From: Deltaproteobacteria bacterium
GTDB taxonomy: Bacteria > Desulfobacterota > Syntrophia > Syntrophales > UBA2185
Direction of reading: 5' to 3'
DNA: 58,700 nt
Assembly: GCA_026388545.1 (NCBI GenBank)
Contig: JAPLJS010000058.1
Span: 1-58,700 of the forward strand
The position numbers and the translations under genes are program-made. Shown in pieces: positions 7,932-15,292 of this stretch. The notes beneath the pieces are model-generated. The model was not told the origin of the DNA and searched no databases. It was given only the letters and a program-made list of their open reading frames with translations. Each line of letters opens with the position of its first letter. Within the stretch, counting starts at the first letter, position 1.

Positions 7932-9323
7932 TAGTTGTGGATGAGATATTTTTCAACGTATCCTAACCCTTTTCAAATTCAAGCAGCCTGTTTCATTATT
8001 ACACCATCAACAAATCTGATTCCTTCAATGACCTTGCAGATAAGGTTCTGCCCCCTGATTCTCTGCCAAGTCTTTTCTGCTTCCATGGCCAATTTGAAAA
8101 CCATGGTAAGTGTTGCCAATCTTGAGCCACAACCTTTTGTCCGTTTTGTGCGAAGCCTCACAGTGGCAAAGGTTGATTCTATAGGATTTGTAGATCGGAT
8201 ATGACGCCAGTGCTCTGCCGGGAAATCATAAAAAGCAAAAAGGCTTTCTTTGTCTTTTCTTAAACACTCGCAGGCTTTTTCATATTTTGCCTGATATTGA
8301 GATAAGAAATAATCATAGGCTCTAAAGGCTTCATCCCTGGTCGGAGCCATATACATGTCGCAGATATGAACCTTGGCTCTCGGTTGAACGCTCTTTGGCA
8401 TTTTATCCAGGACATTGGCAGTCTTATGAACCCAGCAACGCTGCTCTATCGTTTCCGGAAAATCCTCCCGAAGGGCTGCCCAGAATCCCAAGCCGCCGTC
8501 ACCAACCGCCAACTTAGGACATTCTTTAAGCCCCCTTTGCTTGAGATCGCGCAGCATCTCCTGCCAAGCCTGTTTGCTCTCCCGGTATCCGTCAAGAATG
8601 GAAACAAGTTCTTTCTTCCCGTCTTCCAATGTCCCCATAATGACCAAGATGCATTGCCGCTTGTTCTCCACATCTCCCAAACGAACATTGAAATAAATGC
8701 CGTCTGCCCAGAAATAAACGTATCGCTTATGGGCAAGATCCCGCCCCGCCCAGTTTTCATAATCTTGTCCCCAGAGCTTCTTTAATCGAACAATATTTGT
8801 GGCAGAAAGCCCCGTTGCGTTCTTCCCTAATATGGATTCCAATGCCTCGCTGAAATCTCCAGTGGAGATCCCCTTAAGATAGAGTGCCGGTATTAAAGAG
8901 TCTATTGATGGAACTCTTCTCATATATCTCGGCAAAATAGTGCTGGTAAAAGCCTCGCCTTCTCTCTTGTCGTGAATGCGGGGCTGTTTCACTTCCAATA
9001 GCCCAATTCCAGTCACAATCTCTCTTCCCGGTAATGACCCGTTCCTTACAACCAAGCGCCGACCACGAATATCTTTTGCATCCTTGAAACGCTCAATGTA
9101 CTCACCTATCTCATTCTCTATGGCCGCCTGCAACATCCGACAGGCGCCTTCCCGAATAATCAATTCCAATGCGCTTTTTGATTCCTCTTTAACTTGCTTT
9201 TCCAGATAATCTCGTTCATTATCCTCCATGGGCGTATCCTTCTTTCTCCCCTCTTGCCAAGGGGGCTTTAAGTTAAACTACACTTATTAGGATACGCCTT
9301 CTTTTTATCCTGTTCACAACTTT
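7932..9323 (-). mobile_element. IS256-family insertion sequence
   Basis: The transposase gene 7979-9229 is framed by imperfect terminal inverted repeats: about 7932-7966 and the reverse complement of about 9287-9323. They share GTTGTG near the outer ends and CGTATCCTAA at the inner ends. The ends are diverged, and I could not identify an 8-9 bp target duplication with confidence, so the boundaries are approximate. Confidence 0.7.
7979..9229 (-). CDS. IS256-family (Mutator-like) DDE transposase
   Basis: This 416-residue protein has full family length. The DDE catalytic set is visible: D in YFWADGIYFNVR (about 175), D in LAVGDGGLGFW (about 245), and E in IRSTNPIESTFATVRLR (about 345). CWVHKTANVLDKMP is the C/H segment typical of the family. 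Start: the ATG at 9229 yields MEDNERDYLEKQ; no strong ribosome site precedes it, which is common for transposases. No internal stop or frameshift, so it may be active. It separates the membrane-protein pair from the arsenosugar-type operon. Confidence 0.92.
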   Translation of the reverse strand: MEDNERDYLEKQVKEESKSALELIIREGACRMLQAAIENEIGEYIERFKDAKDIRGRRLVVRNGSLPGREIVTGIGLLEVKQPRIHDKREGEAFTSTILPRYMRRVPSIDSLIPALYLKGISTGDFSEALESILGKNATGLSATNIVRLKKLWGQDYENWAGRDLAHKRYVYFWADGIYFNVRLGDVENKRQCILVIMGTLEDGKKELVSILDGYRESKQAWQEMLRDLKQRGLKECPKLAVGDGGLGFWAALREDFPETIEQRCWVHKTANVLDKMPKSVQPRAKVHICDMYMAPTRDEAFRAYDYFLSQYQAKYEKACECLRKDKESLFAFYDFPAEHWRHIRSTNPIESTFATVRLRTKRTKGCGSRLATLTMVFKLAMEAEKTWQRIRGQNLICKVIEGIRFVDGVIMKQAA

Positions 9324-9398
9324 GGGTTATATCTCGTTACGATTGACCCGGTGGTTCGGATGGTTACGATAGCCGGAATGAGCCAACCCGTTTCTCCC

Positions 9399-10085
9399 CT
9401 ATTGGTAAAATCGGACCAGTTTTTCCGGTTTAACCCCCGACAGGTATAATGTCAGCAGCAGCCAGTTCCGGAGGGTTGTGTAAATGATTCCCTCTCTTTC
9501 CCAGCGCCGTGAAGATGTGCGGACCGCTCTGTCGATGATACAAATTTTCCCTCCCCTTTTCTTGATTCTTTGCATGATTTCGACGTCTTCCATGATGGGG
9601 ATATTTTTATAACCGTCCAGATCCCTGAAGTCGGTTCTTCTCATGAAGATAGCCTGATCTCCGTAGGGGATGCGTGTTACACGGGAACGGAGAGAAGCGG
9701 CCCTCTCAATTAATCTAAATACAGGTTTTTCTGAATCGATAGCCAGATCAAAGGCGCCTGCCGTACATGATGTATCCCGCATTGTGGCTTCTATGAGTTC
9801 CAGGGCATCAGGGGGGAGAGTGGTGTCCACATGCAGGAAAATGAGGATTTCTCCGGCAGCGAGAGCTGCCCCCCGGTTCATCTGGTTTCCCCGCCCTTTC
9901 TCGGAGATGGCCACTTTGACACCCATATGACGGGCAACATCGATTGTTTTCCCCTCGGGGTCTCCATCAACGATAATTATCTCAGCGCCGCCGGATGCAT
10001 GCAAACACCAAATATGCTCAATCGTCCGGGTGATGATCGCTCCTTCGTTCAAGACAGGGATGATGAAAGAAAATTTTGGAATCAT
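9399..10085 (-). CDS. TIGR04283 family glycosyltransferase (arsenosugar-biosynthesis type)
   Basis: This 228-residue GT2-fold protein has FSIIPVLNEG at the N terminus, EIIIVDGDPEG near 35-45, KGRGNQMNRGA near 63-73 and a DTTLP metal-binding motif near residue 97. IPYGDQAIFMRR and EDVEIMQRIKKRG complete the TIGR04283 pattern. The family is annotated from gene clusters for arsenosugar biosynthesis; the real acceptor in this organism is unknown. It is last in a three-gene minus-strand operon, six bases after the TIGR04282 gene, and the pairing of these two families is itself characteristic. Confidence 0.88.
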   Translation of the reverse strand: MIPKFSFIIPVLNEGAIITRTIEHIWCLHASGGAEIIIVDGDPEGKTIDVARHMGVKVAISEKGRGNQMNRGAALAAGEILIFLHVDTTLPPDALELIEATMRDTSCTAGAFDLAIDSEKPVFRLIERAASLRSRVTRIPYGDQAIFMRRTDFRDLDGYKNIPIMEDVEIMQRIKKRGGKICIIDRAVRTSSRRWEREGIIYTTLRNWLLLTLYLSGVKPEKLVRFYQ

Positions 10086-10091
10086 GAGGTA

Positions 10092-10772
10092 TTATGCAAG
10101 CCCCCTGTCCCGCAGATATGCAATCGTTTTGGAGCCGGCGAATCCTGTTTTTTTGCTGTTTTTGATGAGAATCGTTATATCCTCGGGTCTGTCGACATCC
10201 TGCCATACCGGCAGTATATGTGCCAGGGCTCCGGCTTTATGTAAAATGTCCATAGTCTCTTGATAAATTGTCTCTGCACCCCACGCAAGACCGGTAAAAA
10301 CATCCGGATTGAATGCTTCCCTTGTGAATCCGATCAGGTAATAACCCCCATCAGCAGAAGGGCCGATTACGGCATCGTGATCTTCCAGGGCGAGAAAAGA
10401 CTTTTTGATAATCTGTGCCGGCAGATCGGGGCTGTCACTCCCGATGACAACAACGGAGCAAAACCCTTCTGAAAAGCATCGGATAAAGGCATGCTTCATC
10501 CTTTCACCCAGATCCTTTCCCTCCTGCGGCATATAGGAAAACCCGCCCCCGAACATTTCCCTGATCTCGTGTTCTTTCCCTTCGGGATGGAAGGCCATTC
10601 GGAACCGGTAGGCCCCTTGAGCAAGCTTCTCCAGTAAATCTTCTATGAAGCAGCGGTAAAGATCAGTCGCGATCTCTTCACCCAAACCTCGGCTGATTCT
10701 GGATTTAACCTCCCCGCGGTCCGGGAATTTAACAAACATAACGAGGCATCTGTCTTCTGTCATCGAAATCAT
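10092..10772 (-). CDS. TIGR04282 family glycosyltransferase (DUF2064, arsenosugar-biosynthesis type)
   Basis: This 226-residue protein has the N-terminal VMFVKFPDRGEVKSRISRGLG, resembling the KxPxPGxxKTRL nucleotide-binding loop of nucleotidyltransferase-like GT-A enzymes. VVVIGSDSPDLPAQII (about 113-128) and AVIGPSADGGYYLIGF (about 137-152) are the defining DUF2064/TIGR04282 motifs. It presumably works with the adjacent TIGR04283 protein on a shared sugar or lipid substrate. It sits 10 bp after the sterol-desaturase-like gene in the same operon. Confidence 0.88.
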   Translation of the reverse strand: MISMTEDRCLVMFVKFPDRGEVKSRISRGLGEEIATDLYRCFIEDLLEKLAQGAYRFRMAFHPEGKEHEIREMFGGGFSYMPQEGKDLGERMKHAFIRCFSEGFCSVVVIGSDSPDLPAQIIKKSFLALEDHDAVIGPSADGGYYLIGFTREAFNPDVFTGLAWGAETIYQETMDILHKAGALAHILPVWQDVDRPEDITILIKNSKKTGFAGSKTIAYLRDRGLA

Positions 10773-10782
10773 GTTCTTCCTC

Positions 10783-11667
10783 TTATAACTTTTTCTCCAC
10801 CTTTTCCGGATTGATGAGATTCCCGATCTTTTTTCTCGTAAGAGGCATGATCAGAAGCCACCACAGGGACAATCGTTTCACATCCCTGAAATAACCCAGA
10901 CCGATTGTCATTTTGTCATGCCCTTCCGATGGCTCTTCCTGATAGGTTCCAAGAAGACGGTCCCACCAGGGGAGGTTGAAGCCAAAATTGGTATTTGTTT
11001 CGCGTATGATGACGGAGTGATGGACGCGGTGCATATCGGGAGTCACGAGGAACAACCGGAGAACACGGTCAACACCCTCAGGGATATAAATATTGCTGTG
11101 ACTGAACAGGGAGGCGCCGTTCAGAACCACCTCGAAAATCAAAACAGCGAGAGGCGGGGCTCCTAAAATGGCAACGACCGCCAGCTTGATGATCATAGAA
11201 AGGATTATTTCCACAGGGTGGAAGCGTATCCCTGACGTCAGGTCGATATCCAGGTCGGTGTGGTGTACCATATGCAAACGCCAGAATAGGGGAACAGCGT
11301 GAAATACAACATGCTGGAGGTAAATAATGAAATCGAGGGCGATGACACTGATAATAATCGCCTGCCACTTAGGCAGAATGGAGTAGTTCAGCAGCCCCCA
11401 ACCGTTTTCAGCGGCGAGAACCGCCATAGATAAAGGGATTAAGGGAAAGATACCTCTGACCACAATGGAATTTAAAGCATGGATAGACAGGTTATTGAAC
11501 CACCGGAGTGACTTTGAACTCGTCAGAACACGGCGCGGCGAGAACAACTCAAAAATGGACATGCTGATGAAAATGGCAATGAAGCATCCGACCCGTAAGG
11601 GGACCTCATAAGCCATCGCGTCCTTCATTATATTTTCTGAAAAAAACAAGACCAATCTCCCCGGCAC
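10783..11667 (-). CDS. Sterol desaturase/fatty acid hydroxylase family membrane enzyme
   Basis: This protein of up to 294 residues carries the histidine clusters of the family: QHVVFHAVP and RLHMVHHTD (about 119-139), FHPVE, SHSNIY, and MHRVHHSVI (about 220-228), which bind a di-iron centre. Four or five hydrophobic segments anchor it in the membrane. Substrate is unknown; lipid hydroxylation or desaturation normally needs oxygen, which is notable for a presumed anaerobe. The start is uncertain: GTG at 11667 or ATG at 11628, neither with a good ribosome site. It is first of the operon with the two arsenosugar-type glycosyltransferases. Confidence 0.82.
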   Translation of the reverse strand: MPGRLVLFFSENIMKDAMAYEVPLRVGCFIAIFISMSIFELFSPRRVLTSSKSLRWFNNLSIHALNSIVVRGIFPLIPLSMAVLAAENGWGLLNYSILPKWQAIIISVIALDFIIYLQHVVFHAVPLFWRLHMVHHTDLDIDLTSGIRFHPVEIILSMIIKLAVVAILGAPPLAVLIFEVVLNGASLFSHSNIYIPEGVDRVLRLFLVTPDMHRVHHSVIIRETNTNFGFNLPWWDRLLGTYQEEPSEGHDKMTIGLGYFRDVKRLSLWWLLIMPLTRKKIGNLINPEKVEKKL

Positions 11668-11732
11668 GACACTAAAATTTCAAGATGCACGCAAATATCT
11701 TAATCGAAAGATACAAATTATAAAATAGAAAA

Positions 11733-11760
11733 AAGGTTCATCCGTTTAATGCGTATTTCT
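11733..11760. repeat. Dispersed 28-bp repeat, copy 2
   Basis: Matches 3699-3726 at about 25 of 28 positions. It lies just upstream of the HU promoter. Confidence 0.4.
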
Positions 11761-11780
11761 TCCTATTGAAGATTTTATTG

Positions 11781-11808
11781 TAGACACTGGGCTAATTTGC
11801 TGTATATA
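11781..11808 (+). promoter_or_regulatory. Probable promoter of the HU gene
   Basis: TAGACA (11781-11786), a 16-bp spacer and TATATA (11803-11808), placing a start near 11815 and a leader of about 20 nt. Confidence 0.45.
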
Positions 11809-11835
11809 TAGACAAATCAAATTTTAGGAGGAATT

Positions 11836-12159
11836 ATGACAAAAGCAGAACTCGTAGCGAAGATTGCAGAAGGAGCAGAACTGACAAAGGTTCAAGCTGA
11901 GAAGGCACTCAACAGCTTCATCGCTGCAACCACGGCTGCTCTCAAGGCTGGCGACAAGGTCACTCTGATCGGTTTTGGTACGTTCAGTGCGGTAACCCGT
12001 GCCGCCCGTATAGGCCGGAATCCTCAGACCGGCAAAGAACTTAAGATAGCTGCCAAGACCAACGGCAAATTCGCACCAGGGAAAGCGCTCAAGGATCTGA
12101 AAGCGAAGCCTGTCAAGGCTGCACCGAAAGCAAAGGCCCCAGCTAAAAAAAAGAAATAG
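11836..12159 (+). CDS. hup: HU-family histone-like DNA-binding protein with lysine/alanine-rich tail
   Basis: This 107-residue protein: residues 1-90 are a complete HU/IHF domain (MTKAELVAKIAEGAELTKVQ; GFGTFSAVTRAARIGRNPQT around 47-66 is the DNA-binding arm with the RxGRNPxTG motif). Residues about 91-107 form a KAAPKAKAPAKKKK tail, like the histone-H1-like extensions of some HU proteins, which increase DNA affinity. It bends and compacts the nucleoid. TAGGAGGAATT gives an excellent ribosome site; the gene is monocistronic, with a promoter upstream and a terminator downstream. Confidence 0.95.
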   Translation: MTKAELVAKIAEGAELTKVQAEKALNSFIAATTAALKAGDKVTLIGFGTFSAVTRAARIGRNPQTGKELKIAAKTNGKFAPGKALKDLKAKPVKAAPKAKAPAKKKK

Positions 12160-12190
12160 AACCGCAGAAACCTGTTAAAGCGAGTTTCTC

Positions 12191-12232
12191 AAAAAGACCC
12201 GTTTCCATGAATATTGGAACGGGTCTTTTTTC
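12191..12232 (+). terminator. Rho-independent terminator after HU
   Basis: A stem with arms around AAGACCCGTTTCCA and TGGAACGGGTCTT (one bulge), followed by TTTTT. Located 32 bp after the HU stop codon. The rest of 12233-12375 holds no gene I can see. Confidence 0.9.
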
Positions 12233-12375
12233 GTTGTGGTTTGCTGTCGTGTTAGAGATAATCAGTAATGTTGGGGGCTCCGTAGGGGTTCTAAGACCAA
12301 ACCCTCGAATTTTTGCGAGCGCTACATACGTATAGCTTCTGGAAAGAAAATATTTATCGGCAGAAGATTTTTAAA

Positions 12376-14013
12376 TCAGAGAGCAGCGACATGGCGGCCC
12401 TGGAAAAGCTCATCCCGTACCCGTGCAATCTCTTGATCTTCCAGGTATTCTTCAAATCCCATTATCCTGTCGATAATCCCGCCCGGCGTAATTTCCACGA
12501 TCCGATTTGCCACAGTGGAGACAAATTCACGGTCGTGGGAGCTGAAGAGCACCACCTCCGTGAAGGCGACGAGACCGTTGTTCAGGGCGGTAATCGATTC
12601 GAGGTCCAGATGATTGGTAGGTTCATCCATGATGAGGGCGTTGGCGCCGGTAAGCATCATTCTGGAGAGCATGCAGCGGACCCGCTCGCCCCCGGAAAGG
12701 ACACGCGTCTTTTTCAGCGCCTCTTCTCCGGAAAAAAGCATCCTGCCGAGAAATCCCCTGGCAAAGCTCTCTCCCTCGGCAGGGGGTGAATACTGGCAGA
12801 GCCACTCGACCAGATTCAAGTCATTGTCAAAGTAGGTATTGCTGTCCTTCGGAAAATAGGCGGGGGTTATCGTTACTCCCCATCGGAAGCTCCCGCTGTC
12901 CGGCATAAGCTCTCCGGCCAGGATCTGGAAAAGGGTCGTCTTGGCCTGGCTGTTGACACCGACAAAGGCGATATTATCACCCTTGCGGACGTTCAGATTG
13001 ATGTCAGTCAAGACGGGTAGCCCGTCGATAGACTTGGAAAGCCCCTTTATCTCCAGGATGATATCGCCACAGGGTCTTTCGGGCTTGAAGACGACATAAG
13101 GGTATTTCCTTGAAGATATGGGTATGTCTTCCAGGGTAAGCTTCTCCAGTAGCCTTTTCCGTGACGTGGCCTGCTTCGCCTTGGAGGCGTTGGAGCTGAA
13201 GCGCCGGATGAACTCTTTGAGCTCGTCGGCCTTGTCGGTTGCCTTCCGGTTCTCCTCCTGCTTCTGCCTCAGGTGGAGATGGCTGGCCTGATACCAGAAG
13301 TCGTAGTTTCCCACGTAGACCTTGATCTTGCCAAAGTCGATATCCGCAATATGTGTGCAAACCTGATTCAGAAAGTGTCGGTCATGAGAAACAACAATCA
13401 CCGTGTTCTGGAAGCGGCTCAGAAATTCTTCCAGCCAGGCGATAGACTTCAGGTCGAGATGGTTGGTGGGTTCATCGAGGAGCAGTACATCCGGATTACC
13501 GAAAAGCGCCTGGGCCAGAAGCACCCGTACCTTGTCACCACCCTCCAGTTCCTTCATCTTTCTGCTACGCAGCTCTTCCGGTATCCCGATGCCGTTTAAA
13601 AGCACTGCCGCCTCGGCTTCGGCTTCGTAGCCATTCATTTCGGCAAAATCAGACTCCAGCTCTGCGGAGCGAATGCCGTCTTCATCCGAAAAATCTGCCT
13701 TGGCGTAGATCGCCTCCCGTTCGGCCATCACTTTATAGAGCGTGGCGTGACCCATGATGACGGTGGTGAAAACCGTCTCCTCATCGAATGCGAACTGGTC
13801 CTGCCGTAATACCGCCAGCCTCTCTCTGCGGCCGATAGCGATTTCACCCTTGTCCGGCTCAACATCACCGGAGAGAATCTTGAGAAAGGTAGATTTCCCC
13901 GTGCCGTTGGCGCCGATGAGACCGTAGCAGTTTCCCGAAGTAAACTGGATGTTGACGTCTTTAAAGAGAATCCTCTTGCCGTAGGCGAGGGTTATGTTTG
14001 ATGCACTTATCAT
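12376..14013 (-). CDS. ABC-F family ATPase (YbiT/Uup-like translation factor)
   Basis: This 545-residue soluble protein has two ABC ATPase domains and no membrane part. Domain 1 has Walker A GLIGANGTGKST (about 30-41), signature LEGGDKVRV and Walker B VLLLDEPTNHLDL. The ABC-F linker with charged helices lies at about 240-310. Domain 2 has Walker A-like VGVNSQAKTT, in which the usual GxxGxGKT is degenerate, signature LSGGERVRC and LIMDEPTNHLDLES. Family members act on the ribosome E site. I start it at 14013 (MISASNITLAYG), downstream of AAGGAG; a longer frame would begin inside the leader T-run. The leader carries a terminator-like hairpin, implying attenuation control. Confidence 0.92.
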   Translation of the reverse strand: MISASNITLAYGKRILFKDVNIQFTSGNCYGLIGANGTGKSTFLKILSGDVEPDKGEIAIGRRERLAVLRQDQFAFDEETVFTTVIMGHATLYKVMAEREAIYAKADFSDEDGIRSAELESDFAEMNGYEAEAEAAVLLNGIGIPEELRSRKMKELEGGDKVRVLLAQALFGNPDVLLLDEPTNHLDLKSIAWLEEFLSRFQNTVIVVSHDRHFLNQVCTHIADIDFGKIKVYVGNYDFWYQASHLHLRQKQEENRKATDKADELKEFIRRFSSNASKAKQATSRKRLLEKLTLEDIPISSRKYPYVVFKPERPCGDIILEIKGLSKSIDGLPVLTDINLNVRKGDNIAFVGVNSQAKTTLFQILAGELMPDSGSFRWGVTITPAYFPKDSNTYFDNDLNLVEWLCQYSPPAEGESFARGFLGRMLFSGEEALKKTRVLSGGERVRCMLSRMMLTGANALIMDEPTNHLDLESITALNNGLVAFTEVVLFSSHDREFVSTVANRIVEITPGGIIDRIMGFEEYLEDQEIARVRDELFQGRHVAAL

Positions 14014-14033
14014 GCTTTGATCTGACTCCTTTT

Positions 14034-14073
14034 CAAAAAAAAATAAAACCACAAGGAGGGTCCCTGTGGTTTC
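14034..14073 (-). promoter_or_regulatory. Terminator-like attenuator in the ABC-F leader
   Basis: On the minus strand an AAACCACA/TGTGGTTT stem with a loop of about 11 nt (14045-14073) is followed by TTTTATTTTTTTTT (14034-14047 region), immediately before the AAGGAG ribosome site of the ABC-F gene. There is no minus-strand gene upstream that this could terminate, since the neighbour is divergent. I therefore read it as a transcription attenuator, as known for several ABC-F genes controlled by translation-inhibiting antibiotics. A clear leader peptide is not evident; a six-codon MPSFIV frame lies nearby. Confidence 0.6.
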
Positions 14074-14262
14074 AGGTGGCTGGTATCTATACTATAAAGC
14101 TTGGCATAGCAACCTTTTTCTTAACAGAAATACCGGACGCCTAATGGGGGGGCTAGAGCTGATGATTATAAAAGAGCTGTATCGGGGTGCCGAATTATTA
14201 CTCCGGCAATAAAATATATAAATAGCTGCAGGGTGAAACCAAAATAAATACAAGAAGACTTC

Positions 14263-14300
14263 CGGGGCGATATCTCCCCGCGGACGGGGTGTTTTACCCC
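14263..14300 (+). promoter_or_regulatory. Paired palindromic upstream activator sites of the formate dehydrogenase operon
   Basis: Site 1 is GGGGTGTTTTACCCC (14286-14300), extended to ACGGGGT/ACCCCGT arms. Site 2 is GGGGCGATATCTCCCC (14264-14279), centred about 21.5 bp upstream, two helical turns. A nearly identical palindrome (22340-22354) lies at the same distance from the second sigma-54 promoter. Likely enhancer for the NtrC-like activator at 20953-22296 (inference). Confidence 0.6.
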
Positions 14301-14364
14301 GTCACCATGGGTGATGCAATGCCTGCAAACTTAAATAGTATATAATATCAATTATTTATGATTT

Positions 14365-14380
14365 TGGTATTAAAATTGCG
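14365..14380 (+). promoter_or_regulatory. Sigma-54 promoter of the formate dehydrogenase operon
   Basis: TGGTATTAAAATTGCG has the invariant GG and GC dinucleotides at the correct 12-base separation. The predicted start is near 14391, leaving a leader of about 60 nt that contains a 7-bp stem (GGTCTTT/AAAGACC, 14403-14421) before GAGGAGGTAAGGCT. Confidence 0.6.
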
Positions 14381-14449
14381 ATACATTGCCTATCTGAGCG
14401 CCGGTCTTTAGAAAAAAGACCTAAACTTTCGGGACGAGGAGGTAAGGCT

Positions 14450-15292
14450 ATGGGTGGTAATACCGCTAACATATATGAACTTCGACCTGTGTCCATTGTG
14501 AGGACATTACCTCAAATAAATGATCACAGGTTATTCCAGTTGAAGCTTGAGGACGGAACAACATGGGAGAGTTTCGGCCATCGACCGGGACAGTTTATTG
14601 AAGTCTCTATCTTTGGAAAGGGAGAGGCTCCCATCAGTATATCATCGCCATCCACAAGGCTTGATACCCTGGAGATATGTGTTCGGCGCTCCGGAAAAGT
14701 GACCAATGCACTTTTCGAAATGGGAAAAGGGTCTACGTTCCACATTCGCGGCCCTTATGGCAGGGGCTTTCCCGTGGAGGAACTAAAGGGTCACAAGCTT
14801 CTGCTCATTGCAGGCGGTCTCGGACTTGCCCCTCTTCGCTCCCTTCTTCTCTATTCCCTTGATAAAAGGGATGATTTCGATGAAATCATCCTGATGTATG
14901 GAACGAACAACCCTGATAACGTTCTGTTCAAGTATGAACTGTTAAGCTTTTATGACAGGGATGACATTAAGTACCTCTATAGTGTGGACAAAGATGAAGA
15001 GGGAATCTGGAAGCAGTATGTGGGTGTTGTGACGGGACTGTTCGATAGGGCTGCCCTGTCTCCGAAAGACACGTATGCCGTTATGTGCGGTCCCCCGATC
15101 ATGTACCGTTTTGTTCTGCAAAAACTCTTAAGTCTGGGATTTTCTAAAGATCACATCCATATGTCTTTAGAAAGGATGATGAAATGCGGCGTCGGGAAAT
15201 GCGGCCACTGCGCCATCGGTGACAAATACTGCTGTATGGATGGTCCCGTCTTTCCCTATACCGAAATCGAAAGTATACAGGAGGCAATTTAA
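14450..15292 (+). CDS. FAD/NAD(P)-binding electron-transfer subunit (sulfhydrogenase gamma / AsrB type)
   Basis: This 280-residue ferredoxin-NADP reductase-like flavoprotein has the FAD domain with HRPGQFIEVSIFGKGEAPIS (about 44-63), an NAD(P) domain with LLLIAGGLGLAPLRSLL (about 121-137) and CGPPIMY, and a C-terminal cysteine set CGVGKCGHCAIGDKYCC (about 245-261) that binds a [2Fe-2S] cluster, as in HydG of archaeal sulfhydrogenases and AsrB. It would exchange electrons between NAD(P)H and the iron-sulfur subunit encoded two genes downstream. Strong GAGGAGGT site. It is first gene of the operon; its stop overlaps the formate dehydrogenase ATG (TAATG). Confidence 0.88.
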   Translation: MGGNTANIYELRPVSIVRTLPQINDHRLFQLKLEDGTTWESFGHRPGQFIEVSIFGKGEAPISISSPSTRLDTLEICVRRSGKVTNALFEMGKGSTFHIRGPYGRGFPVEELKGHKLLLIAGGLGLAPLRSLLLYSLDKRDDFDEIILMYGTNNPDNVLFKYELLSFYDRDDIKYLYSVDKDEEGIWKQYVGVVTGLFDRAALSPKDTYAVMCGPPIMYRFVLQKLLSLGFSKDHIHMSLERMMKCGVGKCGHCAIGDKYCCMDGPVFPYTEIESIQEAI

